From the NCBI RefSeq assembly GCF_029910535.1, contig NZ_CP069362.1, positions 1,984,001 through 2,048,000 of the forward strand: a DNA stretch of 64,000 nt, written 5' to 3'. Each line of letters opens with the position of its first letter. Within the stretch, counting starts at the first letter, position 1. The translations under genes were made by a program, and so were the position numbers. This DNA is from Marinitoga aeolica. Lineage in GTDB: Bacteria; Thermotogota; Thermotogae; Petrotogales; Petrotogaceae. Below are positions 16,288-26,019 of this stretch, piece by piece. Under the pieces are notes generated by a model. That model did no database searches, was not told where the DNA came from, and saw only the letters and a list, made by a program, of their open reading frames with translations.

Positions 16288-18120
16288 GTGAAACGCTTTT
16301 TTTTGAATGTTTTAGTTATTATTACATTGATTTTGTTATTGTTAACAGGGTGTGTGAAACAAGTTGATGAAAATTCTGGAGAAATTATAACTTCTACCAG
16401 TATTGTTAAAGGCGAATGGGCTCAGGCGTATTTCAGAGGAACTCCAAACAATTGGGGAACAACATTAATGCAAAAGGTCGCGCCAAACACATGGGAGATT
16501 ATAATAACATTTAATAATGGTGATGGATATGGATCTCCACGATTCAAGATAGATCATTATGGGGATTGGAGCGAAAGTTATCCTGCATCTGATTATGTGG
16601 TCGAACCATATACTACTTATAAAATAACTTTTTATGATGATACGCATTATATTGATGTAAAAAAATATACAAGTCCTATAAATGGAGTTATGTTACAGGC
16701 TTTTCAATGGTATTTACCAGAGTATGATGAAAATACACAAAGAGGTTTATGGGTAGAACTTTCTGAAAAGATGTCTGATTTTGCATCTATGGGAATAACT
16801 GCATTGTGGATGCCTCCAGCATATAAAGGCCAAGCAGGAAAAAGTGATGTGGGATATGGTGTGTATGATATGTATGATCTTGGAGAATTTAATCAAAAAG
16901 GAAGTATTGCAACAAAATATGGAACAAAAGATCAATATTTAAATGTTGTAAGTTCTGCACATTTATATAATCTCCAAGTTTATGCTGATGTTGTATTTAA
17001 TCATAGAATGGGTGCAGATGCAACAGAATGGGTTAATGCTACCAAAGTTTCTTGGAATGACAGAAATTTGGAACTTGAAAATAGAGAAATTGAGGCATGG
17101 ACTGTTTTCGATTTTCCAGGGAGGGCAAATAAATATTCTGATTTCAAATGGAGATGGTATTATTTTGATGGAGTTGATTGGGATCAAAGTACTCAGGAAA
17201 GTGCAATATTTCGATTTAACGGAATAGGAAAAGAATGGGATTGGGAAGTTGACACTGAGAATGCAAATTATGATTATTTAATGGGTGCAGATTTAGATAT
17301 GGAACATCCAGATGTTGTTCAAGAACTAAAGAATTGGGGGAAATGGTATGTTGATTTTACAAATGTTGATGGATTTAGACTGGATGCTGTGAAGCATATA
17401 AAGTTTGATTTTTTCAATGACTGGTTAGACTATATGAGAAACACAACAGGAAAAGAATTATTTACTGTTGGAGAATATTGGAGTACAGATATAAACAAAT
17501 TAAATAACTATATTACAAAAACTGAAGGAAGAATGTCATTATTTGATGTGCCTTTACACCAACATTTTCATGATGCTTCAAATGCTGGTGGATATTATGA
17601 CATGAGAAATATTTTCAATGGGACACTTGTACAATCAAATCCAGTAAAAGCTGTAACCTTTGTGGAAAACCACGATACACAACCTGGTCAATCACTATCT
17701 TCTTCAGTAGAAGATTGGTTTAAACCATTGGCATATGCAATGATTTTATTAAGAAAAGATGGTTATCCGTGTGTTTTTTATGGAGATATGTATGGTGCTC
17801 CTAATATAACAGCGCAATATGAAATTATAAAAAAATTAATAGAGGCAAGGAAATTATATGCTTATGGTGATCAATATGATTATTTAGATCATTGGGATAT
17901 AATTGGATGGACCAGATTAGGAGATTTAGAACATCCAAAAGTTATGGCTGTAATATTAACAGATGGTCCCGGTGGAAGCAAATGGATGTATGTTGGAAAG
18001 AAAAATGCAAAATTTGTAGATTATTTAGGAAACAGAAGTGATGAAGTGTGGTCAAATTCTGATGGTTGGGCAGAGTTTAAGGTAAATGGCGGTTCAGTTT
18101 CTGTGTGGGTAGAGCAATAA
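16288..18120 (+). CDS. exported alpha-amylase lipoprotein (GH13)
   Basis: Start GTG 16288 is chosen because AGGGAGG (16271-16277) abuts the in-frame ATG 16279 but is 10 bases from the GTG. The 610-aa product has a lipoprotein signal with lipobox LLTGC. A small beta domain follows (residues ~30-130; RGTPNNWGTT resembles starch-binding or pullulanase X25 modules). The catalytic barrel begins at VMLQAFQWYLPEYD, of the liquefying-amylase GH13_5 type. Catalytic residues are D366 (GFRLDAVKH), E396 (VGEYW) and D463 (ENHDTQ). It should hydrolyse extracellular starch while anchored to a lipid layer. Monocistronic. Confidence 0.93.
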   Translation: MKRFFLNVLVIITLILLLLTGCVKQVDENSGEIITSTSIVKGEWAQAYFRGTPNNWGTTLMQKVAPNTWEIIITFNNGDGYGSPRFKIDHYGDWSESYPASDYVVEPYTTYKITFYDDTHYIDVKKYTSPINGVMLQAFQWYLPEYDENTQRGLWVELSEKMSDFASMGITALWMPPAYKGQAGKSDVGYGVYDMYDLGEFNQKGSIATKYGTKDQYLNVVSSAHLYNLQVYADVVFNHRMGADATEWVNATKVSWNDRNLELENREIEAWTVFDFPGRANKYSDFKWRWYYFDGVDWDQSTQESAIFRFNGIGKEWDWEVDTENANYDYLMGADLDMEHPDVVQELKNWGKWYVDFTNVDGFRLDAVKHIKFDFFNDWLDYMRNTTGKELFTVGEYWSTDINKLNNYITKTEGRMSLFDVPLHQHFHDASNAGGYYDMRNIFNGTLVQSNPVKAVTFVENHDTQPGQSLSSSVEDWFKPLAYAMILLRKDGYPCVFYGDMYGAPNITAQYEIIKKLIEARKLYAYGDQYDYLDHWDIIGWTRLGDLEHPKVMAVILTDGPGGSKWMYVGKKNAKFVDYLGNRSDEVWSNSDGWAEFKVNGGSVSVWVEQ

Positions 18121-18154
18121 AATAAAGAATAATAAATATGAATTAATTTAGTTT

Positions 18155-18201
18155 TATTGGAGTGATTGATTTGATAATAGATTAAATCAATCACTCCAAT
18201 A
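18155..18201. terminator. long perfect hairpin after the amylase gene
   Basis: An 18-bp perfect stem (18155-18172 with 18184-18201; core TTGGAGTGATTGATTT) and an 11-base loop. There is no U-run on either side, so it is not a standard intrinsic terminator. It could protect the 3' end of the amylase mRNA or be a remnant of a small inverted-repeat element. Confidence 0.5.
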
Positions 18202-18293
18202 TTATTGATTTTGCTAATAGCTATATACGACAAAAATAGTCTAATATAATTATTTTTTAATAAAAACGAAATATTAAATAGTTATAATTTAAT

Positions 18294-18316
18294 TATAATA
18301 CCCCTATACAGAGGGG
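18294..18316 (+). promoter_or_regulatory. promoter with CsoR-like palindrome for the metal operon
   Basis: TATAAT (18294-18299) is followed directly by CCCCT-ATACAG-AGGGG (18301-18316), over the expected transcription start near 18306. Copper-responsive CsoR repressors bind G/C tracts in inverted order with a TA-rich centre, as in ATACCC...GGGTAT. The position suits repression. No csoR gene is in the window. Confidence 0.45.
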
Positions 18317-18330
18317 AAAGGAGTGAAATT

Positions 18331-19710
18331 ATGAAGTATGATTTAATAATTATAGGTGGAGGAGCAGCAGGGTTTGCGGCAGCAATGAAAGCAAATGAAT
18401 TGAATAAAAAAGTATTGATAATTAATGATAACAATAATGTTGAAATTGGTGGTACATGCGTTAATGTGGGATGTTTTCCAACAAAACATATGTTATATAA
18501 AGCAGAATTAATACATAAAATATCTAATAATATTTTTGATGGAATAACTGCAAATGTAAAAATAAATTATGAAAAAATTGTTGAAGAAAAAAATAAATTA
18601 GTAGAAAATGCAAGAGAAGAAAAATATAAAAAAGTTTTATCTAATTTAGAAAATGTTGATTTCGTTAATGGAAAAGCAGAATTTATAGATAATAATTCAG
18701 TTATAGTTAATGGTGAAAAATATTTTGGAGAAAAGTTTTTAATTGCAACAGGTTCAAAAACATTTATTCCGCCTATTAAAGGTATAGAAAAAGTTAAATA
18801 TTTAACAAATAAAACAGCTCTTGAATTAAAAAAAATACCAGAAAAGTTAATTGTTATAGGAGCAGGTGCATTAGGATTAGAATTTGCACAAATGTTTTCG
18901 AGATTTGGTTCTAAAGTTACTATAATAGAGGCAACAGAACATATTATGGGTGGAGTAGATAATGACTTTGAAAAAATGATGAATATTTATTTTAAAAAAG
19001 AAGGAATAAAAATTATTAGAAATGTAAAAATAAAAGAAATTAAGAATAAAAAAATTTTGTTTGAAAATAATGAAACGATGGATTTTGATGATGTATTAAT
19101 TGCAACAGGAAGAATTTCAAATACTGATGATCTGGGATTAGAAAATACTAATATTAAATTAGGTAAAAAGCACGAAATTATTGTTGATAAATATTATCAA
19201 GCAGATGAAAATATATGGGCAGCAGGAGATGTAATAGGTAATCCAATGTTAGAGACAGTAGCTGCTAAAGAAGGATTTTTTGCAGTGAATAATATGTTTT
19301 TAGAAGAAAAGAAAAAAATTGATTATGATCTTATACCATATGCAATTTTTACAGATCCTCAGTTTGCAAGTGTTGGAATAACTGAAAATGAAGCTAAGAA
19401 AAGAAAATTAAAATTCAAATGTAATTTTGTAAAGATAGAAAATTTACCCAAAGCTCTTGCAATTAAAGATACTAAAGGCGCTATAAGATTAGTAGTTGAT
19501 AGTGAAAGTGAAACAATTATAGGTATTCAATTAATGTCTCCGATGGCTGCAGATATCATTCATGAAGCCACTATGATTGTAAAAAATAAAATGAATATTA
19601 ATGAAGTAATTAACACTGTTCATATATTTCCAACATTATCAGAAATAATAAAATTAGGAGCTCAAGATTTTAAAAGGGATATAACAAAAATGAGTTGTTG
19701 TGTTGAATAG
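18331..19710 (+). CDS. MerA-like pyridine nucleotide-disulfide oxidoreductase
   Basis: The 459-aa flavoprotein has an FAD loop GGGAAGFAAA, the redox pair C43/C48 in GGTCVNVGCFPTK, a NAD(P)H loop GAGALGLEFA, and a C-terminal dimerisation domain with TDPQFASVG. It ends in MSCCVE. A vicinal C-terminal Cys pair is characteristic of mercuric reductase, where it hands Hg(II) to the active site of the partner subunit. The N-terminal heavy-metal domain of many MerA proteins is missing. GGAAAGGAGTG precedes ATG 18331. It shares an operon with a copper ATPase and a metallochaperone, so its metal in vivo might be copper or mercury. Dihydrolipoamide dehydrogenase is less likely. Confidence 0.8.
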   Translation: MKYDLIIIGGGAAGFAAAMKANELNKKVLIINDNNNVEIGGTCVNVGCFPTKHMLYKAELIHKISNNIFDGITANVKINYEKIVEEKNKLVENAREEKYKKVLSNLENVDFVNGKAEFIDNNSVIVNGEKYFGEKFLIATGSKTFIPPIKGIEKVKYLTNKTALELKKIPEKLIVIGAGALGLEFAQMFSRFGSKVTIIEATEHIMGGVDNDFEKMMNIYFKKEGIKIIRNVKIKEIKNKKILFENNETMDFDDVLIATGRISNTDDLGLENTNIKLGKKHEIIVDKYYQADENIWAAGDVIGNPMLETVAAKEGFFAVNNMFLEEKKKIDYDLIPYAIFTDPQFASVGITENEAKKRKLKFKCNFVKIENLPKALAIKDTKGAIRLVVDSESETIIGIQLMSPMAADIIHEATMIVKNKMNINEVINTVHIFPTLSEIIKLGAQDFKRDITKMSCCVE

Positions 19711-19721
19711 GAGGTTTGAAT

Positions 19722-21869
19722 ATGAGTAATGATACAAAAAATAAGCAAAATTTTAGAGTAATTGGTATGACATGTGCAACATGTGCTAAAACTGTTGAAA
19801 AAGCATTAAAAAAAGTAGATGGTGTAAAATTTTCCGCTGTAAATTTAGCTACTGAAACAGCGTTTGTTGTTTCAGATGAAGAAATTCCTTTCGAAGAATT
19901 AAAGAAAGCTGTTCAAAAAACAGGGTATGATATTTCTCTAGATATTAGTCAAGATATAGAGAAAAAAAGATATGAAGAAACAAAGAAAAATTTAATTTTA
20001 TCATTATTATTTACTATTCCAATTTCTGTGATGATGTTAGTTCATATGTTATGGAGAGAAATACCTGGATTTTCAGTAATTGAAGTAATAATTGCCGGAT
20101 TTGTTATATTTTACACCGGTAAAAAAACAATAAAAGGTGCATGGATAGCATTATCCCATTTTCATACTAATATGGATACCTTGATTTTGTTTGGATCAGT
20201 AGCGTCATGGATTACAGCCTTATTAAATTCTTTTGGTTTGCCAATAGCATCTTTTGGAACAATTGGCGCAATGATAATGGCTTTGCATTTAACAGGTAGA
20301 TTTATTGAATCACATTTGAGAGATAAAGCAGCAAAAGAAATAAAAGCATTGATGAATATGCAAGCAAAAGAAGCTAGAGTTTTAGTTGAGGATGAAGAAT
20401 TATTTATGCCGATTGAAGCAGTGAAAGAAGATTTTATAGTTTTAGTAAAACCTGGTGAAAGAATTCCTGTTGATGGTGAAATAATAGAAGGTAAATCATC
20501 TATAGATGAATCAATGATAACAGGGGAATCTATTCCTATTGAAAAAGAAGAGAATGAAAATGTAATTGGAGGGTCATTGAATTTAACTGGAGTTGTAAAA
20601 ATAAAAGTAACAAAAGTTGGGGAAGATACATTTTTATCTCAAATGGTTAAATTAATACAAGAAGCACAAGGTGCAAAAGTTCCTATACAAGCATTAGCTG
20701 ATAGAATAACATTATGGTTTGTACCCATTGTTATGACTTTAGCTGTATTAAGTGGATTGATATGGTATTTTAATTTTTATTCACTAACAGGATTTATAAA
20801 TAATATGAGAAATGTATTTCCATGGATTTTAAATACAAATGATCCATTATCCTTTAGTGTATTTGTTTTTGTAGCTACTATAGTAATAGCATGTCCTTGT
20901 GCATTGGGATTGGCTACACCAATGGCTTTAGTTGCTGGTACTGGACAAGCCGCAAAAAAAGGATTGATAATCAGAAATGCAGAAGCAATTCAAACATCAA
21001 AAGATGTAAAGGTAGTAATAATGGATAAAACAGGAACAATAACCCAAGGTAAACCTATTGTAGTAGAACATAACATACCTAAAGATAAAGTTAAAATTAT
21101 TTCTTCAATAGAAAGTATGTCAAACCATCCTTTAGCTAAAGCGATATCTGAAATGACGGAAGAAAGAGTAAAAATAGAAGATATTGAAGAAATATCAGGA
21201 TCTGGGGTAAAGGGAATATTTGAAGGAAAAGAATATTTTATAGGTAAACCAAAAAACAATTATGATGAATTAAATAGTAAAGCATATACAGTAATTGAGG
21301 TGTATGAAGATAATAACTTATTAGGTTATATTGCAATAACAGATAAAATTAGAGAAGATTCGAAAATAGCTATTGAAGAATTTAAAAGAATTGGTATAAT
21401 ACCAGTTATGGCAACTGGTGATAATGAAAAAACAGCTAAAGCTGTTGCTAAAGAAGTAGGGATAGAAGAAGTTTGGGCTGGAGTTAAACCAGAAGATAAG
21501 TTAAATATAGTAAGAAATTATCAAGGTAAAGGATTTAAAACATTAATGGTTGGAGATGGAATGAATGATGCCGCAGCTTTAAAAGGTGCAGATATTGGAG
21601 TAGCTATTGGAAGCGGAACAGATTTAGCTATTGATAATGCAGATATAATAATAGTGAAAGGTGGAGTTTCAAAAATAGTTGATGCTGTTGAAATATCTAG
21701 AAAAACATTTTCTATTATAAAATCTAATTTATTCTGGGCATTTTTCTATAATGTAATTGCAATTCCTGCAGCAATGGCTGGATTATTACATCCTGCTATA
21801 GCAGAAACTGCAATGGCTTTTAGTTCAATAACAGTAGTATTAAATTCTTTGAGAATTAAAGGGAGGTAG
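19722..21869 (+). CDS. copA: P1B-type copper-transporting ATPase
   Basis: ATG 19722 (site AGGAGG 19709-19714) gives 715 aa. One N-terminal heavy-metal domain has GMTCATCAK (C18/C21). Two helices precede the usual six; actuator loop TGESIP; transmembrane CPC at C391-P-C393 (CPCALGLATP); phosphorylation motif DKTGTIT with D435; HP motif SNHPLA; hinge GDGMNDAAAL. This is the Cu(I) P1B-1 type, exporting copper at the expense of ATP. It starts 11 bases after the MerA-like gene and is followed 5 bases later by a chaperone. Inner membrane. Confidence 0.95.
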   Translation: MSNDTKNKQNFRVIGMTCATCAKTVEKALKKVDGVKFSAVNLATETAFVVSDEEIPFEELKKAVQKTGYDISLDISQDIEKKRYEETKKNLILSLLFTIPISVMMLVHMLWREIPGFSVIEVIIAGFVIFYTGKKTIKGAWIALSHFHTNMDTLILFGSVASWITALLNSFGLPIASFGTIGAMIMALHLTGRFIESHLRDKAAKEIKALMNMQAKEARVLVEDEELFMPIEAVKEDFIVLVKPGERIPVDGEIIEGKSSIDESMITGESIPIEKEENENVIGGSLNLTGVVKIKVTKVGEDTFLSQMVKLIQEAQGAKVPIQALADRITLWFVPIVMTLAVLSGLIWYFNFYSLTGFINNMRNVFPWILNTNDPLSFSVFVFVATIVIACPCALGLATPMALVAGTGQAAKKGLIIRNAEAIQTSKDVKVVIMDKTGTITQGKPIVVEHNIPKDKVKIISSIESMSNHPLAKAISEMTEERVKIEDIEEISGSGVKGIFEGKEYFIGKPKNNYDELNSKAYTVIEVYEDNNLLGYIAITDKIREDSKIAIEEFKRIGIIPVMATGDNEKTAKAVAKEVGIEEVWAGVKPEDKLNIVRNYQGKGFKTLMVGDGMNDAAALKGADIGVAIGSGTDLAIDNADIIIVKGGVSKIVDAVEISRKTFSIIKSNLFWAFFYNVIAIPAAMAGLLHPAIAETAMAFSSITVVLNSLRIKGR

Positions 21870-21874
21870 ATTGT

Positions 21875-22081
21875 ATGGATTTAGTATTATCAGTACCAGA
21901 TATGGGTTGTCAACATTGTGTAATGAAAATCACAAACGCTTTAAATGAAATAGGAGTAAAAAGTTTTGACGTGAAACTAGATGAAAAGAAAGTATATATT
22001 CAATCTCCAAGCTGCGATGTTGAATTAATTTTAAGAAAATTAGAAGAAATAGATTATCCTGCTGAGATTGTTATGGAATAA
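21875..22081 (+). CDS. CopZ-like heavy-metal-binding chaperone
   Basis: A 68-aa single HMA domain with the metal motif MGCQHC (C12/C15), the size and fold pattern of CopZ or MerP. It would carry Cu(I), or another soft metal, to the ATPase encoded 5 bases upstream. GGGAGGTAG precedes ATG 21875. The usual MxCxxC is present with Gly-Cys in place of Thr-Cys. No signal peptide, so cytoplasmic. The operon terminator overlaps its stop codon. Confidence 0.92.
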   Translation: MDLVLSVPDMGCQHCVMKITNALNEIGVKSFDVKLDEKKVYIQSPSCDVELILRKLEEIDYPAEIVME

Positions 22082-22111
22082 ATGAGCCCTTGTGGCTCAT
22101 TTATTTTTTTA
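22080..22111 (+). terminator. terminator of the metal operon
   Basis: Stem AAATGAGCC / GGCTCATTT (22080-22088, 22094-22102) then TATTTTTTT. Confidence 0.85.
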
Positions 22112-22153
22112 TACATTTTTTATATTTAAAAGTTAATTAATTAAAAATAGATT

Positions 22154-22181
22154 TTGAAAAAAAATTTAAATGTAGTATAAT
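22154..22181 (+). promoter_or_regulatory. promoter of the HD-GYP response regulator
   Basis: TTGAAA (22154-22159), 16-base spacer, TATAAT (22176-22181). Confidence 0.6.
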
Positions 22182-22215
22182 ATTTTTAGAAAATATTTGG
22201 GGGATTTTATATAAA

Positions 22216-23595
22216 ATGAATAAATGGAAAATATTATTAGTAGATGATGATAAATTAGTACATTTATTTATTGAATCAGCTTTAAAAGGTTTGGAATTTG
22301 AAAACAAACCTATTGAACTTTGTCATGCTTATAATTTAAAACAAGCGAAAGAATTTTTAGATATTAATACAGATACAGCTGTATTAATATCCGATTTGGT
22401 TATGGAAAAGGATTTAGCTGGTTTAGAATTGATAGATTATGTTAGAAATAAAATTAAAAATAGAAATGTGAGAATTATTTTAGAAACAGCAAGACCTGAA
22501 AAAGCGCCAGAGGATATTACCGTTGCAACATATGACATTAATTTATATATAGATAAAAAAGATTTAAACGAGGTAAAATTGAGAACAGCAGTATTAACTT
22601 CATTAAGATCGTATAGAGATATTATTTTACTTGAAAGAGGAGTAAAAGGACTTGAGAAAATAGTGAAAGAACCTTATGAATTATTGTTTTTAGAAGATAT
22701 ATATGCTTTTTTGGAAGAATGGTATGAAAGAGTAAAAATGTTTATTAAATACTATTCAATTGTTGTTGAGTATAAAGTAGGAATAAAATATAAGAATTTT
22801 GTAATAGGAGAATTAAGTGAAGAAGAATATGAGGAGTCTAATGGTAATATAATAAAAAAAGAATTTGATTATAAAGAAGATAAAGGTTTATTTATTGTTA
22901 AATTTAAATATGATATAAACCCTATTGAACACGGTATAATATCAACATTTATAGAAAATATATATCTTAGTTTTATATCAAGTAATTATTTTATAGATAT
23001 GCATAAGTCACATAAAGAAATTATTTATAAACTTTCAGATATTATTGAAGCAAGATCTGGTGAAACAGGATTTCATGTAAGAAGTGTTGCTGAAATTGCA
23101 TATATAATAGGAGAAGCCTATGGTTTGGATCAAAAAAGATTAGATGTTTTAAAGTTAGCTGCGCCTTTACATGATATAGGTAAAATAGGTATTTCAGATA
23201 CTATATTGAATAAACCAGATAAACTTACTGATGAAGAGTTTGAAATAATGAAAGAACATCCAATAATAGGATATAATATCTTAAAAAATTCAAAATGGGA
23301 AGTTTTTGACATTGCCTCTAAGATCTCTCTCCAACATCATGAAAAATGGAATGGAAGCGGATACCCTTTTGGGTTAAAGGGAGAGGATATTCTTTTAGAA
23401 GCTAGAATTGTTTCTATAGCAGACGTATTTGATGCATTAACTCAAGATAGAGTTTATAGAAAAGCATGGCCTATTGATCAAGCGGTAGATTATATATTAT
23501 CGTTAAAGGGAATATCCTTTGATCCGGTTTTAGTAGATATATTTATAGATAATATTGAGAAAATAAAAAAGTTAAAAAGTGAATTACAATTTTAA
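22216..23595 (+). CDS. response regulator with HD-GYP phosphodiesterase domain
   Basis: The 459-aa protein begins with a receiver domain: LLVDDDKLVH at the start and the phospho-Asp in LISDLVMEKDLAG. A central region of DUF3369 type (~140-270) follows, then an HD-GYP domain (~275-450) with HDIGKIG, HPIIGYNIL, HHEKWNGSGYP and DVFDALTQDR. HD-GYP enzymes hydrolyse cyclic-di-GMP. The metal ligands and the GYP triad are intact, so it is predicted to be active. No partner histidine kinase is adjacent. Monocistronic between a promoter and a hairpin. Confidence 0.92.
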   Translation: MNKWKILLVDDDKLVHLFIESALKGLEFENKPIELCHAYNLKQAKEFLDINTDTAVLISDLVMEKDLAGLELIDYVRNKIKNRNVRIILETARPEKAPEDITVATYDINLYIDKKDLNEVKLRTAVLTSLRSYRDIILLERGVKGLEKIVKEPYELLFLEDIYAFLEEWYERVKMFIKYYSIVVEYKVGIKYKNFVIGELSEEEYEESNGNIIKKEFDYKEDKGLFIVKFKYDINPIEHGIISTFIENIYLSFISSNYFIDMHKSHKEIIYKLSDIIEARSGETGFHVRSVAEIAYIIGEAYGLDQKRLDVLKLAAPLHDIGKIGISDTILNKPDKLTDEEFEIMKEHPIIGYNILKNSKWEVFDIASKISLQHHEKWNGSGYPFGLKGEDILLEARIVSIADVFDALTQDRVYRKAWPIDQAVDYILSLKGISFDPVLVDIFIDNIEKIKKLKSELQF

Positions 23596-23599
23596 TAAA

Positions 23600-23624
23600 A
23601 ATAATGCTGCTTAACGCAGCATTA
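23600..23624. terminator. bidirectional terminator between response regulator and pyk
   Basis: Stem around GCTGC-TTAAC-GCAGC with AT-rich outer pairs (23600-23610 with about 23616-23627). T-rich runs lie on the + side and A-rich on the other, so it can serve both converging genes. It overlaps the last codons of the restored pyk frame. Confidence 0.75.
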
Positions 23625-25039
23625 TTTTATTTCAGCAATATGCAAGAAATTTGTTTTACTTGAAAAACCATAAGGAATACCCGCAGTAAAGATAATTTTT
23701 TCTCCAGGTTGAACTAATCCTTCATTTTTAGAGTTTGTTTTACAATGTAAAGCATAGTATCAGTACTTACAAATTCATTTACAATCATTGGTTTGACTCC
23801 CCAAACAAGAGCTAATCTATTATATGTTTTTTCTGAATGTGTAACAGCTATGATGTTTACATTCTCTCTATACCTTGAAACTGCTCTAGCAGTATACCCT
23901 TTATCTGTAACCGCAACAATTGTTCTTATTCCAGCAGATATAGCTATTTCATTTGCTGCTTTTGAAATAGCATTTGTTGTTGAATCTTCTTCATCAAAAT
24001 CAAAAAATAATGCACCATAATGATTTATATATGGTTCTGTTTCCTTTGCTACTCTGTCCATAACCCTTACTGCTTCTAATGGATATTTACCAATTGAAGT
24101 TTCTCCTGATAGCATTATTGCATCAGTTCCATCAAGAATAGCATTAGCTATATCTGTAGTTTCTGCTCTTGTTGGAACTGGATTTTCTATCATTGTTTCA
24201 AGCATTTGGGTTGCTGTAATAACAGGTTTAGATTTTTTATTTGCTATACTAATAATTCTTTTTTGTAATACAGGTATTTTTTCTGCTTCTACTTCAACTC
24301 CCAAATCTCCCCTAGCAACCATTACAGCATCTGATAATTCTATTATTTTTTCAAGATCATTATCTATAGCTTGCTTTGTCTCAATTTTACTAATTATTTG
24401 AGCATCATTTGCATGTAAAGAATTAAGTATTTCTCTCATTTCAATAACATCTTCTGGCTTTCTTACAAAAGATAAAGCAAAATAATCTACTTCATTTTTT
24501 ATACCAAATTTAATATATTCTTTATCCTTTTCTGTTAAGGCAGGAATTCTAATATCCGCTCCTGGAGCATTAATTCCTCTTCTATGAGTTATTATAGCTG
24601 TATTTCTTACTTTTGTTTTTATATTTACGCCATCTGACTCAATGACTTCTAATTTTAATTTTCCATCATTTACTAAAATTAAATCACCTGGTTTAACATC
24701 TTTTGGTAATCCTTTATAGTTTATTGAAACTTTTGTTTCATCACCTACAATATCTTCAGCAGTTAAAATAAATTCCTGACCTTCTTGCAATGTAACTTCA
24801 TCTTTATTAAATTTTCCAGTTCTGATTTTTGGTCCTGCTAAATCTAACAATATAGCTACAGGTTTATCAAATTCTTTTCTTACTTTTTTAATTACTTCAA
24901 TTCTTTTTTGATGAACTTCGGGACTTTCATGTGATGTGTTTAATCTTAGAACATCAGCACCAGCTTTTATTAATTCTCTTACCATTTCTTCTGATTCAGT
25001 AGCTGGCCCTATAGTAGCAACAATTCTTGTTTTTCTCAT
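23622..25039 (-). pseudogene. pyk: pyruvate kinase with a 3' frameshift
   Basis: Converts PEP plus ADP to pyruvate plus ATP. The open frame runs 25039 to 23714 (441 aa) with the normal core: TIGPATES, VARGDLGVE, KPVITATQMLETM and the MLSGETSIGKYP block. It stops early after KQTLKMKD. In the next frame the missing end follows at once, NEGLVQPGEKIIFTAG then PYGFSSKTNFLHIAEIK, up to a stop at 23622. This matches the usual pyruvate kinase C-terminus and restores a normal length of about 472 aa. One A missing from an A-run near 23728 explains everything. Either the last ~33 residues are lost or the base is a sequencing error. Downstream partner of pfkA. Confidence 0.88.
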
Positions 25040-25050
25040 ATAATCACTCC

Positions 25051-26019
25051 TTAAGATAATGTATTTACTAATTCAATTAATTGTGGGTCTAAAACTTTCT
25101 TTTCGCTTAAAACTTTTTCTAAAGGAACAGTAACTGTTTGTCCTTTTTCTAAAGCAACCATTGTTCCAAATTTCCCTTCTAATAGGAAATTAACTGCTGA
25201 ATATCCCATTCTTGAAGCTAAAATTCTATCAAATGCTGTAGGAGAACCACCTCTTTGAATATGTCCTAAAATTGTTATTCTTGTTTCATATCCAATCTTA
25301 TTTTCAAAATGTCTTGCAACAGAATAAGCACTTGCAGCACCTTCTGCTACAACTACAATACAATTTATCTTCCCTCTTTTTCTTTCTTGCCATATCCTAT
25401 CTGTTAGTTCATTATAATCAACAGGTACTTCAGGTATTATTACTGCTTCAGCACCAACAGATAAACCCGACATTAGTGCAATGTATCCTGAACCTCTTCC
25501 CATAACTTCAACAATAAAAGCTCTTTCGTGTGAAGAAGCTGTGTCCTTTAATTTTTGCATTGCATCTACTGCAGTATTTAAACATGTATCAACACCTATT
25601 GCCATATCTGTGTGTGGAATATCATTGTCTATAGAAGCAGGAATTCCAATAACAGGAACATTGAATTCTTCATATAATAATTTAGCTCCTGTTAAACTAC
25701 CTTCTCCACCAATAACAACCAATCCATCAACACCTAATTCTCTTAAATTTTTAGCCGCTTCTGCTCTAATCTCAGGATTTTTAAATTCTGGAACTCTTGC
25801 AGTTCTTAATATTGTTCCGCCTTTCTCCATTATTCCACCAACAGAAGAATAAGTTAATTCAATATAATCTTTATCTAAAATTCCAGCGTATCCTTTGTAA
25901 AAACCTATAACATCTATATTTTTTGATGCAGCAGTTCTTGTAACAGCTCTAACAGCAGCATTCATTCCCGGAGCATCGCCTCCACTGGTAATAATTCCAA
26001 TTTTCTTAATTTCAGGCAT
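25051..26019 (-). CDS. pfkA: 6-phosphofructokinase
   Basis: ATG 26019 ([15 protein letters not shown]) is chosen because GGAGGGAG lies just upstream; a longer in-frame start at 26082 has no support. The 322-aa enzyme shows [43 protein letters not shown] and [13 protein letters not shown]. The GGEGS loop (usually GGDGS in ATP-PFK) is as I recall it from T. maritima PFK. It phosphorylates fructose 6-phosphate in glycolysis and is followed 11 bases later by pyk, the same order as in Thermotoga. Confidence 0.95.
   Translation of the reverse strand: MPEIKKIGIITSGGDAPGMNAAVRAVTRTAASKNIDVIGFYKGYAGILDKDYIELTYSSVGGIMEKGGTILRTARVPEFKNPEIRAEAAKNLRELGVDGLVVIGGEGSLTGAKLLYEEFNVPVIGIPASIDNDIPHTDMAIGVDTCLNTAVDAMQKLKDTASSHERAFIVEVMGRGSGYIALMSGLSVGAEAVIIPEVPVDYNELTDRIWQERKRGKINCIVVVAEGAASAYSVARHFENKIGYETRITILGHIQRGGSPTAFDRILASRMGYSAVNFLLEGKFGTMVALEKGQTVTVPLEKVLSEKKVLDPQLIELVNTLS

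Noticed and set aside
23714-23760. Programmed -1 frameshift in pyk
   Set aside because: One Lys tRNA could slip on the five-A run, but there is no classic slippery heptamer, upstream Shine-Dalgarno-type stimulator or downstream structure beyond the terminator. A lost base is simpler.
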